Notes: generated by a model not told the origin, from the sequence alone. A stretch of 64,000 bases of DNA from Edaphochlamys debaryana (GCA_016858145.1 JAEHOE010000004.1:1054001-1118000); one strand, 5' to 3'; numbered from the stretch's first letter, positions 46,150 to 58,811 are shown. Numbers and translations: made by a program.

Positions 46150-48878
46150 CTAAGCTGCGCCCTCCTCGTCCTCTTGTCCCCATGACTCCCCCAGCGCTCC
46201 CCACTCCAACCGACCGCCCGGCAGCGCGTACACGTGCCCCCGACCCGCGCGTGCCGCAGCCTCAGCAACCGACCGACTCGCCACCCTCTCCCCAACCTCT
46301 TTCAGCACTTGCATCAGCTGCTGCGGCCGTAGGGACAGATGCTGGTCTGCAAGCGCATCCGGTCCGTCTAGGTACCCCTGTGGCCCCACTCGCCGGACTC
46401 CATCGTCCGCCCATCCGCCTGTCTCTCCATCCTCGAGCAGCCTGCGCTGCATCTCGAGCACAGACCGCCCCGGCCGCCGTTTCCGCCTCCGCTTCCCGGC
46501 GATGAGCTTTGTGGCCGTAACTTCAAGAGCACCAGGCGAGCACTGCGCCGGGTCTTCGACATTCCATGCCACGTGTACGGGCGCCGCCGTACCGCCGTAC
46601 ATGAACACGCCAGGGAGCAGCATGTCGGTCTCCTCCAGGAACTCTGTGCCCAGACCGCACGGCCGCAGCTCCACCAACGCACTGCCGTCGGAGAGCCCAG
46701 CGTCGCCATCCGCGTATGGCTGAATGAAGATGCCGTACGCCGCCGCCTCGCCGTGTACGGCAACCAGCACGTGGGCCGAGCGTACGGCAGCGATATTGGC
46801 GCGGAGCTGTTCGGGGCTGATGAGGGTGTCATGGTCATCTGGGTCAAACGCGTGCGTACGGCAGGCGATGCCCTTAAAATGTCCAGCGCGGAAGCCTGTC
46901 GCAGCAGGAACACAGGGAGAGATCCCGTCAGCGGGCGGCAGGCGAGGAGCCGGGTATACTCTTCAATCATGCCACATTGTGTGCAATGAGCTGCTGCTGT
47001 GATTGGAAGTGGTGCCGGTCCAGCGAGTGGGCGAGCGCCTGCGGGGGGGCTGGGGCTAGTAGCAGCATAGAGCAGGCTGGGCAGCCAAGGGGAAGCCCTT
47101 GGCGCAGCCCTTGGCGCAGCCCCTGGCGTATCGGGGCCGGCCCCACCTTCTCTATTCGCTGCTTCGCACGCAGCCAGCAGTGCCGGGAGGTTGAGTAGCC
47201 GCCTCACAGGTCCCCTCCGATCCTCCAGGAGAACCCTCAGCACGGGCCGTCCACCAGGGCTCCCCAGCCGAGGCTCAGGGCGTGGGCCCCCGAAGCCAGC
47301 CGGGTCAGAGCTCTTGGCCTCTGCCGCCAGCTCCGTCCCCAGCCGAGCTCCAAGCGCCATAGCCCCATGGCTGGCGTTCACCGGCGGCCGACCACACACC
47401 ACCATCTGGGGGGAAACGTGTGCAAAGTGCCAATACGTCAGGCAAATCTTTCTGGGTGCTGGGTGCCTGGGTGCTGGTGCAGCTGGAGGCGCTGCATCCC
47501 TGCCCACGTGGAGTCCATATGGGGCGCTCAAGCGCCTGCCCAAGTAGTCCCTATTCGTCTCCGGCGGTCCCTCTCACCTTTTCGAAGCACTGCACTCGCT
47601 CCCCCTCACCCGACCACGCCACGGGCCCAGGCGGGCCCAGGCGCGCCAGCTCGCCCCACGTGAGGCCCGCCCGGGTCCCCAGCCGCTGCAGCAGCTGCTG
47701 CTGAACAGGAGCCAGGCGCAGGCCGCCCGGTGTCACCACCACCAGAGTGGATTGAGTCCCTGCGGCGGGGACCAGGGCCCGGTCCCGGGCATGAGGTTCA
47801 ATGCAGACCTAAGAGCCGGACCGAGAGGGATCTGGGCGCGTGGTGCGGCATCAGACTGAGGGCGCGAGCAGGGAGCTGGGCCAGCGAAACAGACGGGACC
47901 CTCACCTATGGCGCCCGTGCCTAGCAGGGAGTGAGCCACGGCGATGACCCCGGTGGCAAAGTGGGACACCAGGAGGTGCGGCCAGTCAACCTGTAAGTTC
48001 ACAGTCGAGTTGGGGCCAGAGCAACTGTCTGAGGCCACGCCACTTGCCAGAGTATAAGAGCGCCGCAGGATTTCGAGGGCCTAGATGCAGGGTCCTGCGA
48101 CTCTGCAATCAAACCCACCCACCGCTATGACCACAGGGAGCGTGCAGTTGCTGAAGCTGAGCGTCCTTGAGCCCGCATCCATGCTCGGGTCCAGCTCCAG
48201 GGCCGATGCGGACCGTACGAAGAGCCGGTACGGCGCCTGCACCCCATGCTTGCAGTCCCCGAAGCCAGCTCCCGACAGCAAAGACAGGGCCAGGCTTTGC
48301 TGTGACGAGGGATCCTCGCCTGAGCTGCGGTCATGGACCCAGGGCCGTGGGCTGAGGCCAAAGGGCACGGACCAGCTGCCTATGGCGGGGAGCGAGGGCA
48401 GGTCCGCGCGGGTGATGTTCTCGAAGGCCAGTCCGGGGTCGTGCGAGACGATGCCATCCTACAGTGTCATTGAGCAGGGCCGGGACTCAGTAAGGAGGAT
48501 ATTAACATGCATATGCGTGCTGTGCGGGTCCTCGCCAGCAGGGTGCACCAGTAGGGGGGTGCACCAGTAGGGGGGTTCAGTCGGGCCTCTCCCTTGCCCT
48601 GTCTAACCGATGGACCCCTACCCTCACCGCTTGTCTTGCCATCATAGGCTTGGTCACCGGCTGCAGCAACCCTCTGCTTTCCTGCTCACCTGCACCGCGC
48701 ACACCCGGCTCAACACCCGGCAAGACCGCCGTGGCAGCAACGATGGCACCAGCCGGGGCGCCTCCAGACAGGTGCCTCTCCCGTCGACGCGCTGGATGAG
48801 TAGCAGCACCCACAGAGCCCAAACAAGCAACCGGAAGTGCCGTCTCTGAGGCTCTTCGTCGCAATCGGTTTTGCGCAT
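46150..48878 (-). CDS. GT61-type glycosyltransferase, few-intron copy
   Basis: Six minus-strand exons (48690-48878, 48123-48458, 47906-47990, 47578-47759, 47147-47405, 46150-46895) give 598 residues in frame. A type II signal anchor near the N-terminus (FRLLVWALWVLLLIQRVDG) places it in the Golgi lumen. Family marks are MVVCGRPPVNASHG, RPVLRVLLEDRRGPVRRLLN, FKGIACRTHAF, AHVLVAVHGEAAAYGIFIQP (His398-Gly399), ALVELRPCGLGT and WNVEDPAQCSPG, the GT61/DUF563 arrangement. It is a close paralog of the divergent gene at 49064-52677 (598 against 597 residues). The 746-base last exon covers what four introns interrupt in the paralog. Known GT61 activities include xylosyl-, arabinosyl- and GlcNAc-transfer; the donor and acceptor here cannot be told. 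Confidence 0.85.
48541..48576. repeat. Short direct repeat in GT61 intron 1
   Basis: Two adjacent copies of a unit of about 18 bases, GGGTGCACCAGTAGGG, lie in the first intron of the minus-strand glycosyltransferase gene. They are close to identical. No function is suggested. Confidence 0.7.
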
Positions 48879-49063
48879 GCAGAACTGTGTTGGGGACAAG
48901 TCACGTAATAAGTTGCTCTACCCAGGTTGAGGTTGTGTGTATCCAGCAGCAGTGCGGCGAGGGTTTAAGCTGGTGCGATGGCGGAGCAGGCGCACATTGC
49001 CGCAAACTGGGCCGATCAGTGCGTGCAAGACATGCTTTACAACTAGCTTAACCTCATTCATCC
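48879..49063. promoter_or_regulatory. Candidate bidirectional promoter of GT61 pair
   Basis: Only 185 bases separate the start codons of the two divergent GT61 paralogs. Both 5' UTRs and both core promoters must fit here unless one start is wrong. No TATA box was recognised. Confidence 0.6.
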
Positions 49064-52000
49064 ATGCGCCTGGTGTTACTCATTGCGCTGCTGCTCGCGG
49101 ACCTCGCAAACCCCAGAATTGCTGTCGCCGGCAGCTGCGTGCCGCCCGACCTTCGCATTCTTGGCAAGGCTCGCAGCTGCACACTTTTGTCCAAGGTGGG
49201 ATGCTAGTGGCACGAGCGGCCTGGCCGTCGACGGCCACCTCCCCGCCTCCGCCGTGACCCCTCCCGGCGTCTCCCCGCCGCTTCCGCCCCTCCCCCCAGA
49301 CGTGTGTCGTTGACAACGCCTTGGTCGTTTACGGACAACACAGCGACCGCCAGCAGATACCGGCACCGGAGAGTGTTCCGTAAGTTCTGGGAGCGCGGGG
49401 TGCGATGAGGCGTCTGGTCGTATGAGACAGCCCGTAGTTGCGGCTGGTGCCTGACCCCGACGGCTCAACGTCTTGGCTCGTCAGCCCCCTGTCCTCCCTC
49501 ACAACCGAAGGCCCTTTCGCATCCATCTCGGCAGGTGGAACTTCCCCGCCATCACCACAAGCCCGGACGCCTTCCGAGGCGATGGGGCTCCATACGCGCC
49601 ATTCCTCCGCCGGGCTTCGAGCTTGCTCGAGCCCGAGGAGCTGCACGACCCCGTGTACAGCCGCTGTACGGCACCGGTGGTCATGTACAGCAGCTGGCCG
49701 TACAACTGGGGAGAGTGAGGCTTTGGGGGTGTCAGAAAGCATTGCACAACTTGAGGCCTACCGCGCCTCACCGCGCCGCGTCCCCATGCCCGCCTCATCC
49801 CCATGCCCGCCTGCCACGCCCGCCGCACAGGTTTTTTGCGGAGGTCCTGAGTATGGTGCACCGAGCCACAGTGGGGCATGGAATAGGTTAGTGCTGAACA
49901 TCAACCGCGTGGAGTTGAGCACCAAGGCTGAGCCCCACGCCTGACACGTCCTGACCCTGGCCTCGCAGGCATGAACCTGACGCTGGTCATGGCGCTTCCA
50001 CAGAGCCTTGCGCTGGCTCGGTTTCAACGCCTCTTGCTGGCGCCATACACCAAGGTCCGCTTTCGTGAAGACTGGGTTTCAGGCCTTATGTGCTGCCATG
50101 TGCCGTCGAGAGTTTTGCGTGCGTTTGACTCTGGTCCCTCTGCCTGCCCTACAGTTCGGCGTCACCACGCTCGCAGAGGTCGGGCGCTTGGACCACCTCG
50201 GCCGTCCGGTGGACTGGTCCCACGAGGGGCGGCATGTCAACTGCTTTAAGCAGGTGCGTGGGGCCCTCACGGTTGAGGTGGCATCACATGAACACCGCAG
50301 TCCTCCCCGGGTAGAGGCACGGAGCGTCGCACACTTGGCCCTCTGCAGAGGCCAAACCACGTAGGCCACCTGGCGGCAGGCTAGACACTGCCGGCGGCTG
50401 GCGAGTGGCCACCCAGGCACGCGGTACTGAGCTGGTACCTAATGTGTCCTCTCCCTCGTATTTGACTCCGTTCCGCAGATGGCGCTCTGCCGCTGGGAGG
50501 GCGGCAGGAGCCACCGAGGTGCACCGGTGGCGGCAGTGGGGGCCCGCGTGGTGGGGTGGCTCACGGACCCTACGCGCGGCGGGCCCCTGCCTCCGGACCC
50601 CCTGGGCTTTGGCGGCTGGAGGCGAGTGCCTGGCTACGAGGATAGCCCCGCCCCGCGCCCGCCGCTTACAGGTAGGCCGGACGATGCGAGTGGGGTCCCG
50701 GGCAAGCAGGAGCAGGGGCAATTGCTTAGACATAACCGCATGGGCGGCTCAAGCGCGCTGATGGACAGCGTTCCTGGTCGGTTCGTGTCCTCTGTGGGTC
50801 GTGTAATGCGCCCATGCCGCAGGAGCCAAGCCGCGGCGTTGGTCAAAGCAGCAGCTGAGTGAGGCTGCGCGTAGGTCGCTCGAAGCGGAGCTGAGGGCCG
50901 CTGAGGAGCTGGCCGCAGCGCGCGAGCCGGAGCCCCCGGGCCCCCCCAAGCTGCGAGTGCTGATCGAGCGGCGCTCCGGCATGACTCGGATCCTGAGGAA
51001 CCTGGAGGAGCTGCTGCGAGCGTGCGAGGAGGCGGACGAAGCAGGTGGGGGAAAGCGACTCCCCCGGCAGGCCACCGGGTAAGAAAGGCCCACACAACGG
51101 AATACCATAGGCCGCATGGCTGCGGGATTGATATGTGCCTGGAAAGTGCGGGCGCAGTGGCATGGAGGCTGTCCATGCCAGGTGTGACGCTGGGAGTAGC
51201 CAACACGCCCACGACGCTGTGTCCGCGCAGGGTTCGCCCACGGCCCGTTCCGCGGCATTGCCTGCCGCGCCCACGGCTTCGCCAGCGCGGGCCAGCGGGG
51301 CTCTGGCGGCACTGACGCAGCCGCGCTGCGCGCCAACGCGGCGGCCGTGCGGTCCGCCCACGTCCTGTTTGCGCTGCACGGGGCAGGACAGGTGCGCTCT
51401 CGGCCGGGCCTAGCGCGTGCGATGCTGTTGTCATGCTGTCATGCTGTCAACTCCTTGCTAGCGCGCGGGCTACTGCTATGCTGCATGAGCTGTGTTGTGA
51501 TGCCCAACTGCCAAACGCAGACCAACGCGTTCTTCATGGGGCAGCACAGCGCTGGGCCGTCGGCTTTGGTGGACGTGCGGCCTTGCGGGTAAGCCAGCGC
51601 CCCTCTCACTACCCCCATCGTCCCCGCTTAGTAGGCATTGCAGTGCACTGGAAGGCCACGGCCCGTCCAGGCTCCTGCCGGCCCTCTGTTTTCGAAATCA
51701 AACTATGCCACGTCGCGCAGGCTTGGCACCGGCGTGGCCAGCTGGCCCGACTCGTACGCACCCGCCCTGCACCAGCGGTCGGGAGACGCCGTCCGCGTGT
51801 TTGCGCTTAACGTGGAGCACCCCGCGCAGTGCCTGCCCCCGGACTACATGGTGAGCTGGCGGGGTGGCATGCGGGCCACGGACGCGCTTTGGGCAGCGAT
51901 GCGGGGCAAATGGTGCGGGTAGCGGGGTATGGAGTGGGCGTGGGGTGCGACGGGATCAGGGCAGGGCGGAGCACCGGCAGAAGGGAAGGGCCCAAGACGT

Positions 52001-52677
52001 CTGATGGCAGGCCAAGGACCTGACGGTTGCTGGCTCGTCAAACCTCTGCGTGTGGCAGGTTGCTGTGCGCAACGGGACCCTGGACGCTCGGTACGTGACC
52101 AGCAACCCGGCCAGCCAGTTGAGGGACCAACACGTGGCCCTGCGCGCCGACCAGTTCCTCCAGGCAAGACACGGTAGCATGGGGTCGCCCGAGCGCTGAG
52201 CCGTACTGTACTGCTACCGAACGGCATGCCAGGCGAAGCTGCTGAGACAGCTGAGACCACCAGCCCGAGCGCCCTTCACGCATCAGCAAGCAAAGCTGCA
52301 CTAGGGGCTGCATTCTGTGGCCTGAACGGCATCCTTGCGATTACCGATCAGGTTCGGCTCCGCCCCTGCCCTGATGCCTCCACCACCCCACGCAGGTCTT
52401 GGCGCATGCGGCCTCACTCATGGCCAACCGGACCGCATTCCAGGGCGCACGTGACGCGGGCAGGCTCCACGCGTACGCCCTGCCGGACGAGGACGGGGGC
52501 CTGCAGTTCGGGCCCCTGGGGCTGGAGAACCCAAAGCGCTTCTTCTGGGCCCGGGCCAACAATGTGACGCTTCCAGAAGATGGGTCTGGCGGGGCAGGAC
52601 GGAACAAGGGAGGCGACCAGTTCATTGGCTGGGAGCTTGCGGCTTTTGCTGCGGGCTTCAAGGGGGGGAGGAGGTGA
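49064..52677 (+). CDS. GT61-type glycosyltransferase, intron-rich copy
   Basis: Thirteen exons (49064-49195, 49300-49379, 49535-49714, 49831-49886, 49969-50054, 50155-50253, 50479-50671, 50823-51044, 51231-51391, 51521-51588, 51721-51850, 52059-52163, 52396-52677) give 597 residues in frame. The N-terminus is a signal peptide or anchor (MRLVLLIALLLADLANPRIA). Shared GT61 marks are KLRVLIERRSGMTRILRN, FRGIACRAHGF, AHVLFALHGAGQTNAFFM (His399-Gly400), ALVDVRPCGLGT and NVEHPAQCLPP. Residues line up with the minus-strand paralog along the whole length. The intron after 52163 begins GCAAGA, a GC-AG intron that keeps phase. The enzyme is probably in the Golgi; the glycan is unknown. Confidence 0.87.
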
Positions 52678-53693
52678 TGGGCGCTGGGCCGGTGGAGAGT
52701 TCGAGGTGGAGCGTTGCGGAGGGCTGGTGGGGCTCTGTCGCTGGTCCATGACATTGGCATTGATGCGCTCCAGGGCAAGGCTGCCCTTGTACATCATGCA
52801 TCAGAGCTTTGGCATGGTGGGGTTCCACCACGTTGAATTTACTCTTTGAGCATTTGCGGTGCGTGTCCCCCTGTGTCTGTATGTAACCTGTGGCCGTCCG
52901 TGCGCTAGAGAACCTTGCTTCTCGGTTACAGGGACCTTTGCAACAGCAGGTGCCAAAATGCGCACCGTGGACAGTCAGTCAATCGACGAGCGATGGACCT
53001 CAAAGGGATGCCTACCTAGGTCCCGTACATACCTATCCCTTGGGGACACGCGTGCCCCGAATCCACACTCCTAACTACGGCTTAGCCGCCGTGTCCACGG
53101 TATCTAGCACCACTATGTTCGGTCAGGGGCGAACCACTCCGAAAGGCTACTCCCCGCCGGCTACAGGCGCACTATGCGCAACCTAGTCCAGCTAGCTATG
53201 CATGGCTTTGCATGCCTATGATGAATGCAGGATCCGTCCATGCAACGCAAAGCATCCCGCAGTGTCCATTGCAAATCACCCGCGTCGTCCCAGTGTCACG
53301 TGTATCCTCAACCGCGTCCCACAACTAAACAGCAAATCCACATCCACCAACAGACAATCCACATCAGGCTCCAATCTTCGTTTGCAGAGGTCTTCAGAGT
53401 GCAGGAGGTAGGAGAAAAATGCCAAGCCTCACAGCATGCCGAGCAAACGCCGTCCCAACAAACCCGAGCGTCTAGGGTCGAGGGGGCAACATGGATGTCA
53501 AGTGGCTGCGGCCCCCGGCAGGGCATGTGATTCGATGAGTCCCAACCCACATTAGAAAACCCCAGTGCTGTGTTTGCAGTGCCTTAGTCTCGCCTTCGGA
53601 CTCTATCCAGAATCAGTTCACAATGCCGTACTGCATGGCTTGAGTAATTGACAGTAGCTCAATCCCGCCCAACCCCAGACTCCGTGTCTGTCC
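52678..53693. other. Intergenic, convergent 3' ends
   Basis: This lies between the GT61 stop (+) and the second gametolysin stop (-). No exon is supported. TTACA at 52926-52930 (TGTAA on the minus strand) is the only minus-strand candidate for the gametolysin, about 765 bases past its stop. Confidence 0.45.
52882..52886 (+). promoter_or_regulatory. TGTAA poly(A) signal of GT61 gene
   Basis: TGTAA lies about 205 bases after the stop codon of the plus-strand glycosyltransferase, a typical distance. Confidence 0.6.
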
Positions 53694-56600
53694 TTAGCAG
53701 TTGTCGACCTGCGGCGCGCGGAGGAACCTCGTCAGTTACAAGGCCATGGGTCACGAGATGCCTCATACCCCCAAGGGTCAAGGCCAAAGACCGCAAGCAC
53801 CCCAAAGCGCCCAGTGCTCCGCGCGTGCCTAAGCGTGCAACCGCAGAGGGGCTATTCATCTGGCTTACCCTTCCGTCGCAGTCGTTGTCCAGTCCGTCCG
53901 AGCACTGCGCCCCGCCCTCCCGGCTCTTGGACTGGGCCCTGCAGACACTAATGTACGCGGCTGCCCCCACGAGATCAATGCGGGTGACTCGCACCGCCAG
54001 GAGCGGTGACGTGGTATCGGCCGGGTTGGTGCTGCCCGGCTTGGGCCACACGGGCTGGGTGGCCAGGTCCAGGTTGGCGAGGGACAGCACGCCGCCGCAC
54101 CGGGGTTCGAACCATGTGTTGAGGGAGTACCTGTGCACCTGAGTTGAGGCAGGCGCGAGGGGCCGCACCATGTGGGCGCAAGGTCAAGGTGCATCATTGG
54201 CAACGACGAAGGGCTTGGGTGCAGGGAATGTGTGTGGACTGTACGCTGCATTGATCAGGGCCCGCATCCCCCATGCACCTGGCCTCAGCCATTGGAGCCC
54301 ACCTGCACTTTGTTCCAGAAGTCTGGCCTGAGTCCTGCCTCAACGCCGCTGGCGTTATACCTTCGGAAGCTGATGAACAGGTGTTCGTTGTCGTCCCAGT
54401 CGCCGTTGCCGTTCATCCAGTCACCAGGCAAGATCTGTGTGTGGTGTGGTCCCCGGACACAGTGTCATTGTCGTGAGGAGGACGGGGCCAAGCCTCGCAC
54501 ACGGCAGCAGGCCCTTACCTTGAGGGAGCTAATACGGGAGTCAGCGAGACCCCGTAGCGTGAAGGGCGTCCACTTGCCCGCGGGCAGGTCCGAGCCCCTC
54601 CACACCGCCTGCGGTACCGTCCACCCTAGAGCCACTGACTGCGGCGCGTTGAACATCACGGGCCGCGTGGTGCTGCCCATCACGCCTGCCAGGGGGAGGG
54701 GGGCCGGCATGAAGTGGTTGAGGCGGGTGGGGTGGGTGCAGGGCGTGTGGCGGCACGGTGTCATGTGGGCTGTGGCGCCCGGTGGGACAAGGCCCAGCCC
54801 AGCCCAGCATCGCCGCTGCAGCCCTGTGCTCACAGCTTCCGTCCCCGTATTCTTGAATGTTGCCGTTGTCATCGTAGCCCTGCAAGATCAGGTTTGGACG
54901 GGAGCCGGATGTCAGGGGCACGGCGCCAGGGCATGCAGTGTGCAGCATGATTGCTCCGTACTCGTCGAAGTCATTGTTGCTGTTGTACGCCTGCTTGGTA
55001 CGATTCACTAGTCACTATTGCATCGGGTTCGACCATATCTCCCCGAACCCCTGACTCCCGAGTGCCGCATGTGCGCACCCTCTCACAGGCCAGGAGCACA
55101 CATACAGCCAGGGGTGCTGGGGTTACGAAAACATTGACAAAGCGGAGTTCTCTGAGGTCCACTCACCCGGGAGTGAGAGAGGCCCATGTTGTGGCCCATC
55201 TCGTGGAGGAGGGTCTTGAGCCCGGCTGGATGGGGGCAGCAGGCAAGCAACCGTTTGGTCCAAGGCAGGGGCCCAAGGGTGACAGTGAGGGCAAGTGATA
55301 ACATGAAACCTCCCTGCTATTCTCCGCTTCCTTGCTCACGGTCTGTGGTGCTTGACACTGCATAGGCCCGGACTTTGGTCTTGAAGTTGTAGCAATTGAT
55401 CAGGCCGCTGCCGCCGCCGCCAATGTCTTGCGGGATCAGGTAGACATGGTGTAGATAGTTGTAAACGTTCACATTGAGGTTCTGTGGAGGATGGGTCACA
55501 ATCAACCAGCGAAGAGGAACGCCCTCGCTTTGTACCTTGCTTGGCGGACGCCAAGGGATTTGGGGTCCAAGCGCCCCCCACGAGCGTGCCCATGCCCACT
55601 CACCCGCACCACCCATGCGTCCGCCTCATCGGCCCACGCTTCCCGCTTTGCATCGAAGTCCAGGCCAGCATTGTTGAGCGCTGCGGTGCAAAGCGCCCAA
55701 GCAGTATATATGTCAGACCCTTGCCTTGTCCAGCCCGCACATGATGGCAGCTGGATGGGAGCTAGTCGAAAGACCACAAAGCCGCAGGCCAAAGTGTAGT
55801 CCTGCAGGGCCTACCGGAACACCCGACGGGCACGTTCGTAAACACGACCCGGTTGTACGAGCTGCCGGTGGGGAAGCGGTACGCCCCGAAGGAGGCCGTC
55901 TCGTAGTAGTTGGGCAGCGCGCTGCTGAGGGCGGCCTGGCGGAAACAGGGGACCCGGGCAGAAAGGGATGCGTCAGACCCGACCCGACTGACCATCAAGT
56001 GCGGCGTCGGAGAGAAGACCTCGCCCCGCACTCCAGTCATCCCGCACGAGCCGCAACCCCTCCGGCTTTAGCTGGACGATGTATGCATGCACACTACTTC
56101 GGTGCATACCTGGTATACGTCGTAGTTGACGGCAGACTTGCGGCCGCAAATGTCAAGGGCCAGAATGACCACTGTCATTGTGTGGCTAGCCGGCGGGCTG
56201 GGCGGGTCTTTGGGCCACACGGTGGGCGGCAGCTCGGCGTAACGTGGATCCACATCCTGCATGGAACGCCGTTTTAGTTGTGAGCTTGCATGCTATCAAG
56301 TTGCTGTCGCCCCGAGCAGATGAGTTCTTACGTTGGGGTCAATGCCGCCGTCGCTCCCAGCGCTGCTCGGTGACGGTGGCGAGCGGTTGGGCGGTGTCAG
56401 GCGGAAGGGCGGAGGAGAGCGAACCGGCGGCGGCGAGCGCAGCGGTCTGGGCGGCGAGCGCAACGGCGGCGGCGGTGAGCGGTTGGGCGGTGTCAGGCGG
56501 AAGGGTGGAGGAGAGCGAGCTGACGGCGGCGAGCGGAGTGGTGGCGGCGGCGAGCGCTTGGGCGGGGGCGACTGCGCTGGTGGTGGCGAGCGCTTCGGAG

Positions 56601-57347
56601 GTGGGTAGCGTGTTGATGGGGGTGGGGAGCGGTTGGGCGGTGGGGACAAGACTGGAAGCGGAGAGCGCTTAGGGGGGGGAAACCGCAGGGGTGGTGGGGA
56701 TCGGGCTGGGCTGGGTGACGGCGGCGGAGACGTGGACCGGGACGTGATTGAGGGTGGCGGAAGGGAGGGGATGCAATCGTAGGCAATCATGGTTGTATCA
56801 TTCATGTTGCAGGTCCCCCGCACTTTCACCAAGAGGCCTGCGAATGAGGCGCAAGTTGACACCGAGTCTTTAGTGGCGACGTGAGACGGGCAGGGGCGCA
56901 CAACGGCCCACACTGCATGGTGGCGGCCGGCCGCTGGCGCTGATCACCTGTGTTGAGCCAAGAGCTAAGGTCGGGCCCTGCCTGCCAGGTTATGGTCCAT
57001 CGCTCTCCATCCGTGGTCACCAGCCGAGTTTGCCCCGGGGTCCGGGTCGTGCGGAGGGTGCCTGTGTAGGGATGGACGGGGATGCTTGAGCACATGTCCA
57101 ACCAAGAGATAACCCAATAGCCACATCCAGTCGCAGCAGCGATACCTCCAAGCAACACACCTATCCTTGCGCAGCGGCGAGGCTGCAATAGACTCCGCCC
57201 GTGCCGCCAATGCGCGATGGCCGTGGAGGGACCCAGCTCCAGGTCGACGCCGCGCAAGCCAACAGCACCACATGAAGCTATAAGCAAGCAGGTGGCTAGG
57301 ATGAACACGTTGGCCCCGTACGCCGCCACTCTCGCTGTCCACACCAT
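53694..57347 (-). CDS. Gametolysin-like peptidase M11, short C-terminus
   Basis: Thirteen minus-strand exons (57161-57347, 56948-57061, 56332-56867, 56110-56256, 55815-55935, 55604-55680, 55340-55481, 55167-55225, 54834-54990, 54519-54685, 54303-54434, 53869-54138, 53694-53708) give 707 residues in frame. A signal peptide (YGANVFILATCLLIASCGAV) leads to a propeptide-like region. A stalk of about 130 residues of SPPP(K/N)R units follows. The catalytic domain has MTVVILALDICG and the zinc site LLHEMGHNMGLSHS (H449, E450, H453, H459), then EYGDGSCVMGSTTRPVMFNA..ALGW. Near the C-terminus is CSDGLDNDCDGRVDNC. The last exon codes only four residues, so the Ca-loop-like tail is shorter than in the gametolysin at 40393-45064. 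An inserted stretch (YNSNNDFDEYGA ... YDDNGNIQEYGD) between the zinc site and the Met region looks internally repeated. Confidence 0.9.
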
Positions 57348-58811
57348 CTCCACGCCGTCGGGGGTACTACTGCCTTTGCCGAAGTCAAGAGAACTGCCCC
57401 TCTGTATTTTCCTATATGACTGTCTAGAGCTCTATTATACTTCTGACGCCTATGATCAGCTGGGTTGTTACGTTAGGTGCCGGCTCCTGAGAAATCGGAA
57501 ATGCGAAGGGCCACGGCGTCACAGTGGGGCACTGAGCGACCTGAGGAAGGGATGATGCTTATGCAGAGTGCGGACCTTGCCGCTTGCATCGCTTGCTCTG
57601 CGGGCTGCTCGCGGAGCTGCTCCCGCCAAAAGCGCACGGGCAGCCTCGCGGCAGTAGCGCGGCTTCCGAGCCCATCACAGGCCCGAACCCGTGTGTTGGA
57701 TGCGCCTTCCCTCAGCTCAGCTCATCTCCACCAGGTAGTGCTCGGTACGTGCAGTGTAGGCATAAGAGCGAAGCGTCCTTACCTTCCTGCCCGCACCCGC
57801 TCAAGTGTGGCCTTCGTTCCGAGCGGGGCGAGACGCCTGCCCGCCTGCCCCACGCTCGCCCTGTGCTGTGGGGGACCGAGAAGCCATACACCTCACAAGC
57901 ACTGCACAGATCCCATGTTGCTTCTCCTACCGCTGCCTATCCACCTGCGCAGCGCGAGGGGGAGTGGAGAACTCAACACGGCTAACACAGCTGCGCGCCC
58001 GGGAATGCAGGAACCTGGCAGGAACGGCACAGATCCGGCCCCCAGGCCTTCATGCGGGTCTGCGAGGACGCGATTTGAAGTTGGTCGAGAGGGGGGACAT
58101 GGGGAGGAGGGCGAGGACGCACGGCTTCTCAGGGCTTCGAAGGCCTCGGGGGCCGTCGGGGCCAGGGCCACGGGCAGGGCGAGAACTTCGGCCGCAGGGG
58201 GGAGGGCGGACGACCCAGGCCCAGACTAAGCTCATGAAACACACGAAAGGCTCTGCGCATCAGAGTCCCATACGAACCCCCGGACGCGCTCTGGCCGCAC
58301 GGCAAGTTTCGGCGCGATCCAGCCGGCGGCAGCTGGACGCAGTATGACATCCCCAGCAAGTTTACTCCCGCTTGCCGCTATAAGCATTACAGGAAACACT
58401 CACAAACGTACAGCTCCGTCGCTAGGACCCACGCTTCAGCACTTCGCGGCTACTGCGGCCATCCAAGCTGGCCGGCCCACCCTTTTGGGTGTGCATGTTT
58501 TTGTCACCGATAGGGAAGAGCTTCACAAGTGGAGGGTACCTGGGCGCCGGCTCCCAATGGTGAGCTAAGCAGGGCTGAAGCTGATGGCCTTCGCCGCTGG
58601 CGTGCTTGACAAGGCGCGGCATTCCAGTGGGCTGTGTCGAGCGTACCCTGCACCTCCCGCTGACCTGGCCTGCAGTGCTGATCGAGGCATCCTGCAAAGT
58701 TCGCTCAGCGAATGGGCTTGTGCACATTTGAGTCAGGCCCCTCAAGGAGCTTAACTCGAGGTGTTACCGTAAGCAACAGGCATCTGCGAAGCTGCAGGCG
58801 AGCGCCGCATC
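57348..58811. other. Divergent intergenic region, no gene recognised
   Basis: About 1.5 kb between the starts of the second gametolysin (-) and the LysM-CAP gene (+). A plus-strand frame of 250 codons (57477-58229) begins without ATG and shows no motif. The region should hold both promoters; nothing else is supported. Confidence 0.45.

Noticed and set aside
57477..58229. Plus-strand 250-codon frame upstream of the LysM-CAP gene
   Set aside because: No ATG start, no recognisable domain and no consistent splice sites.
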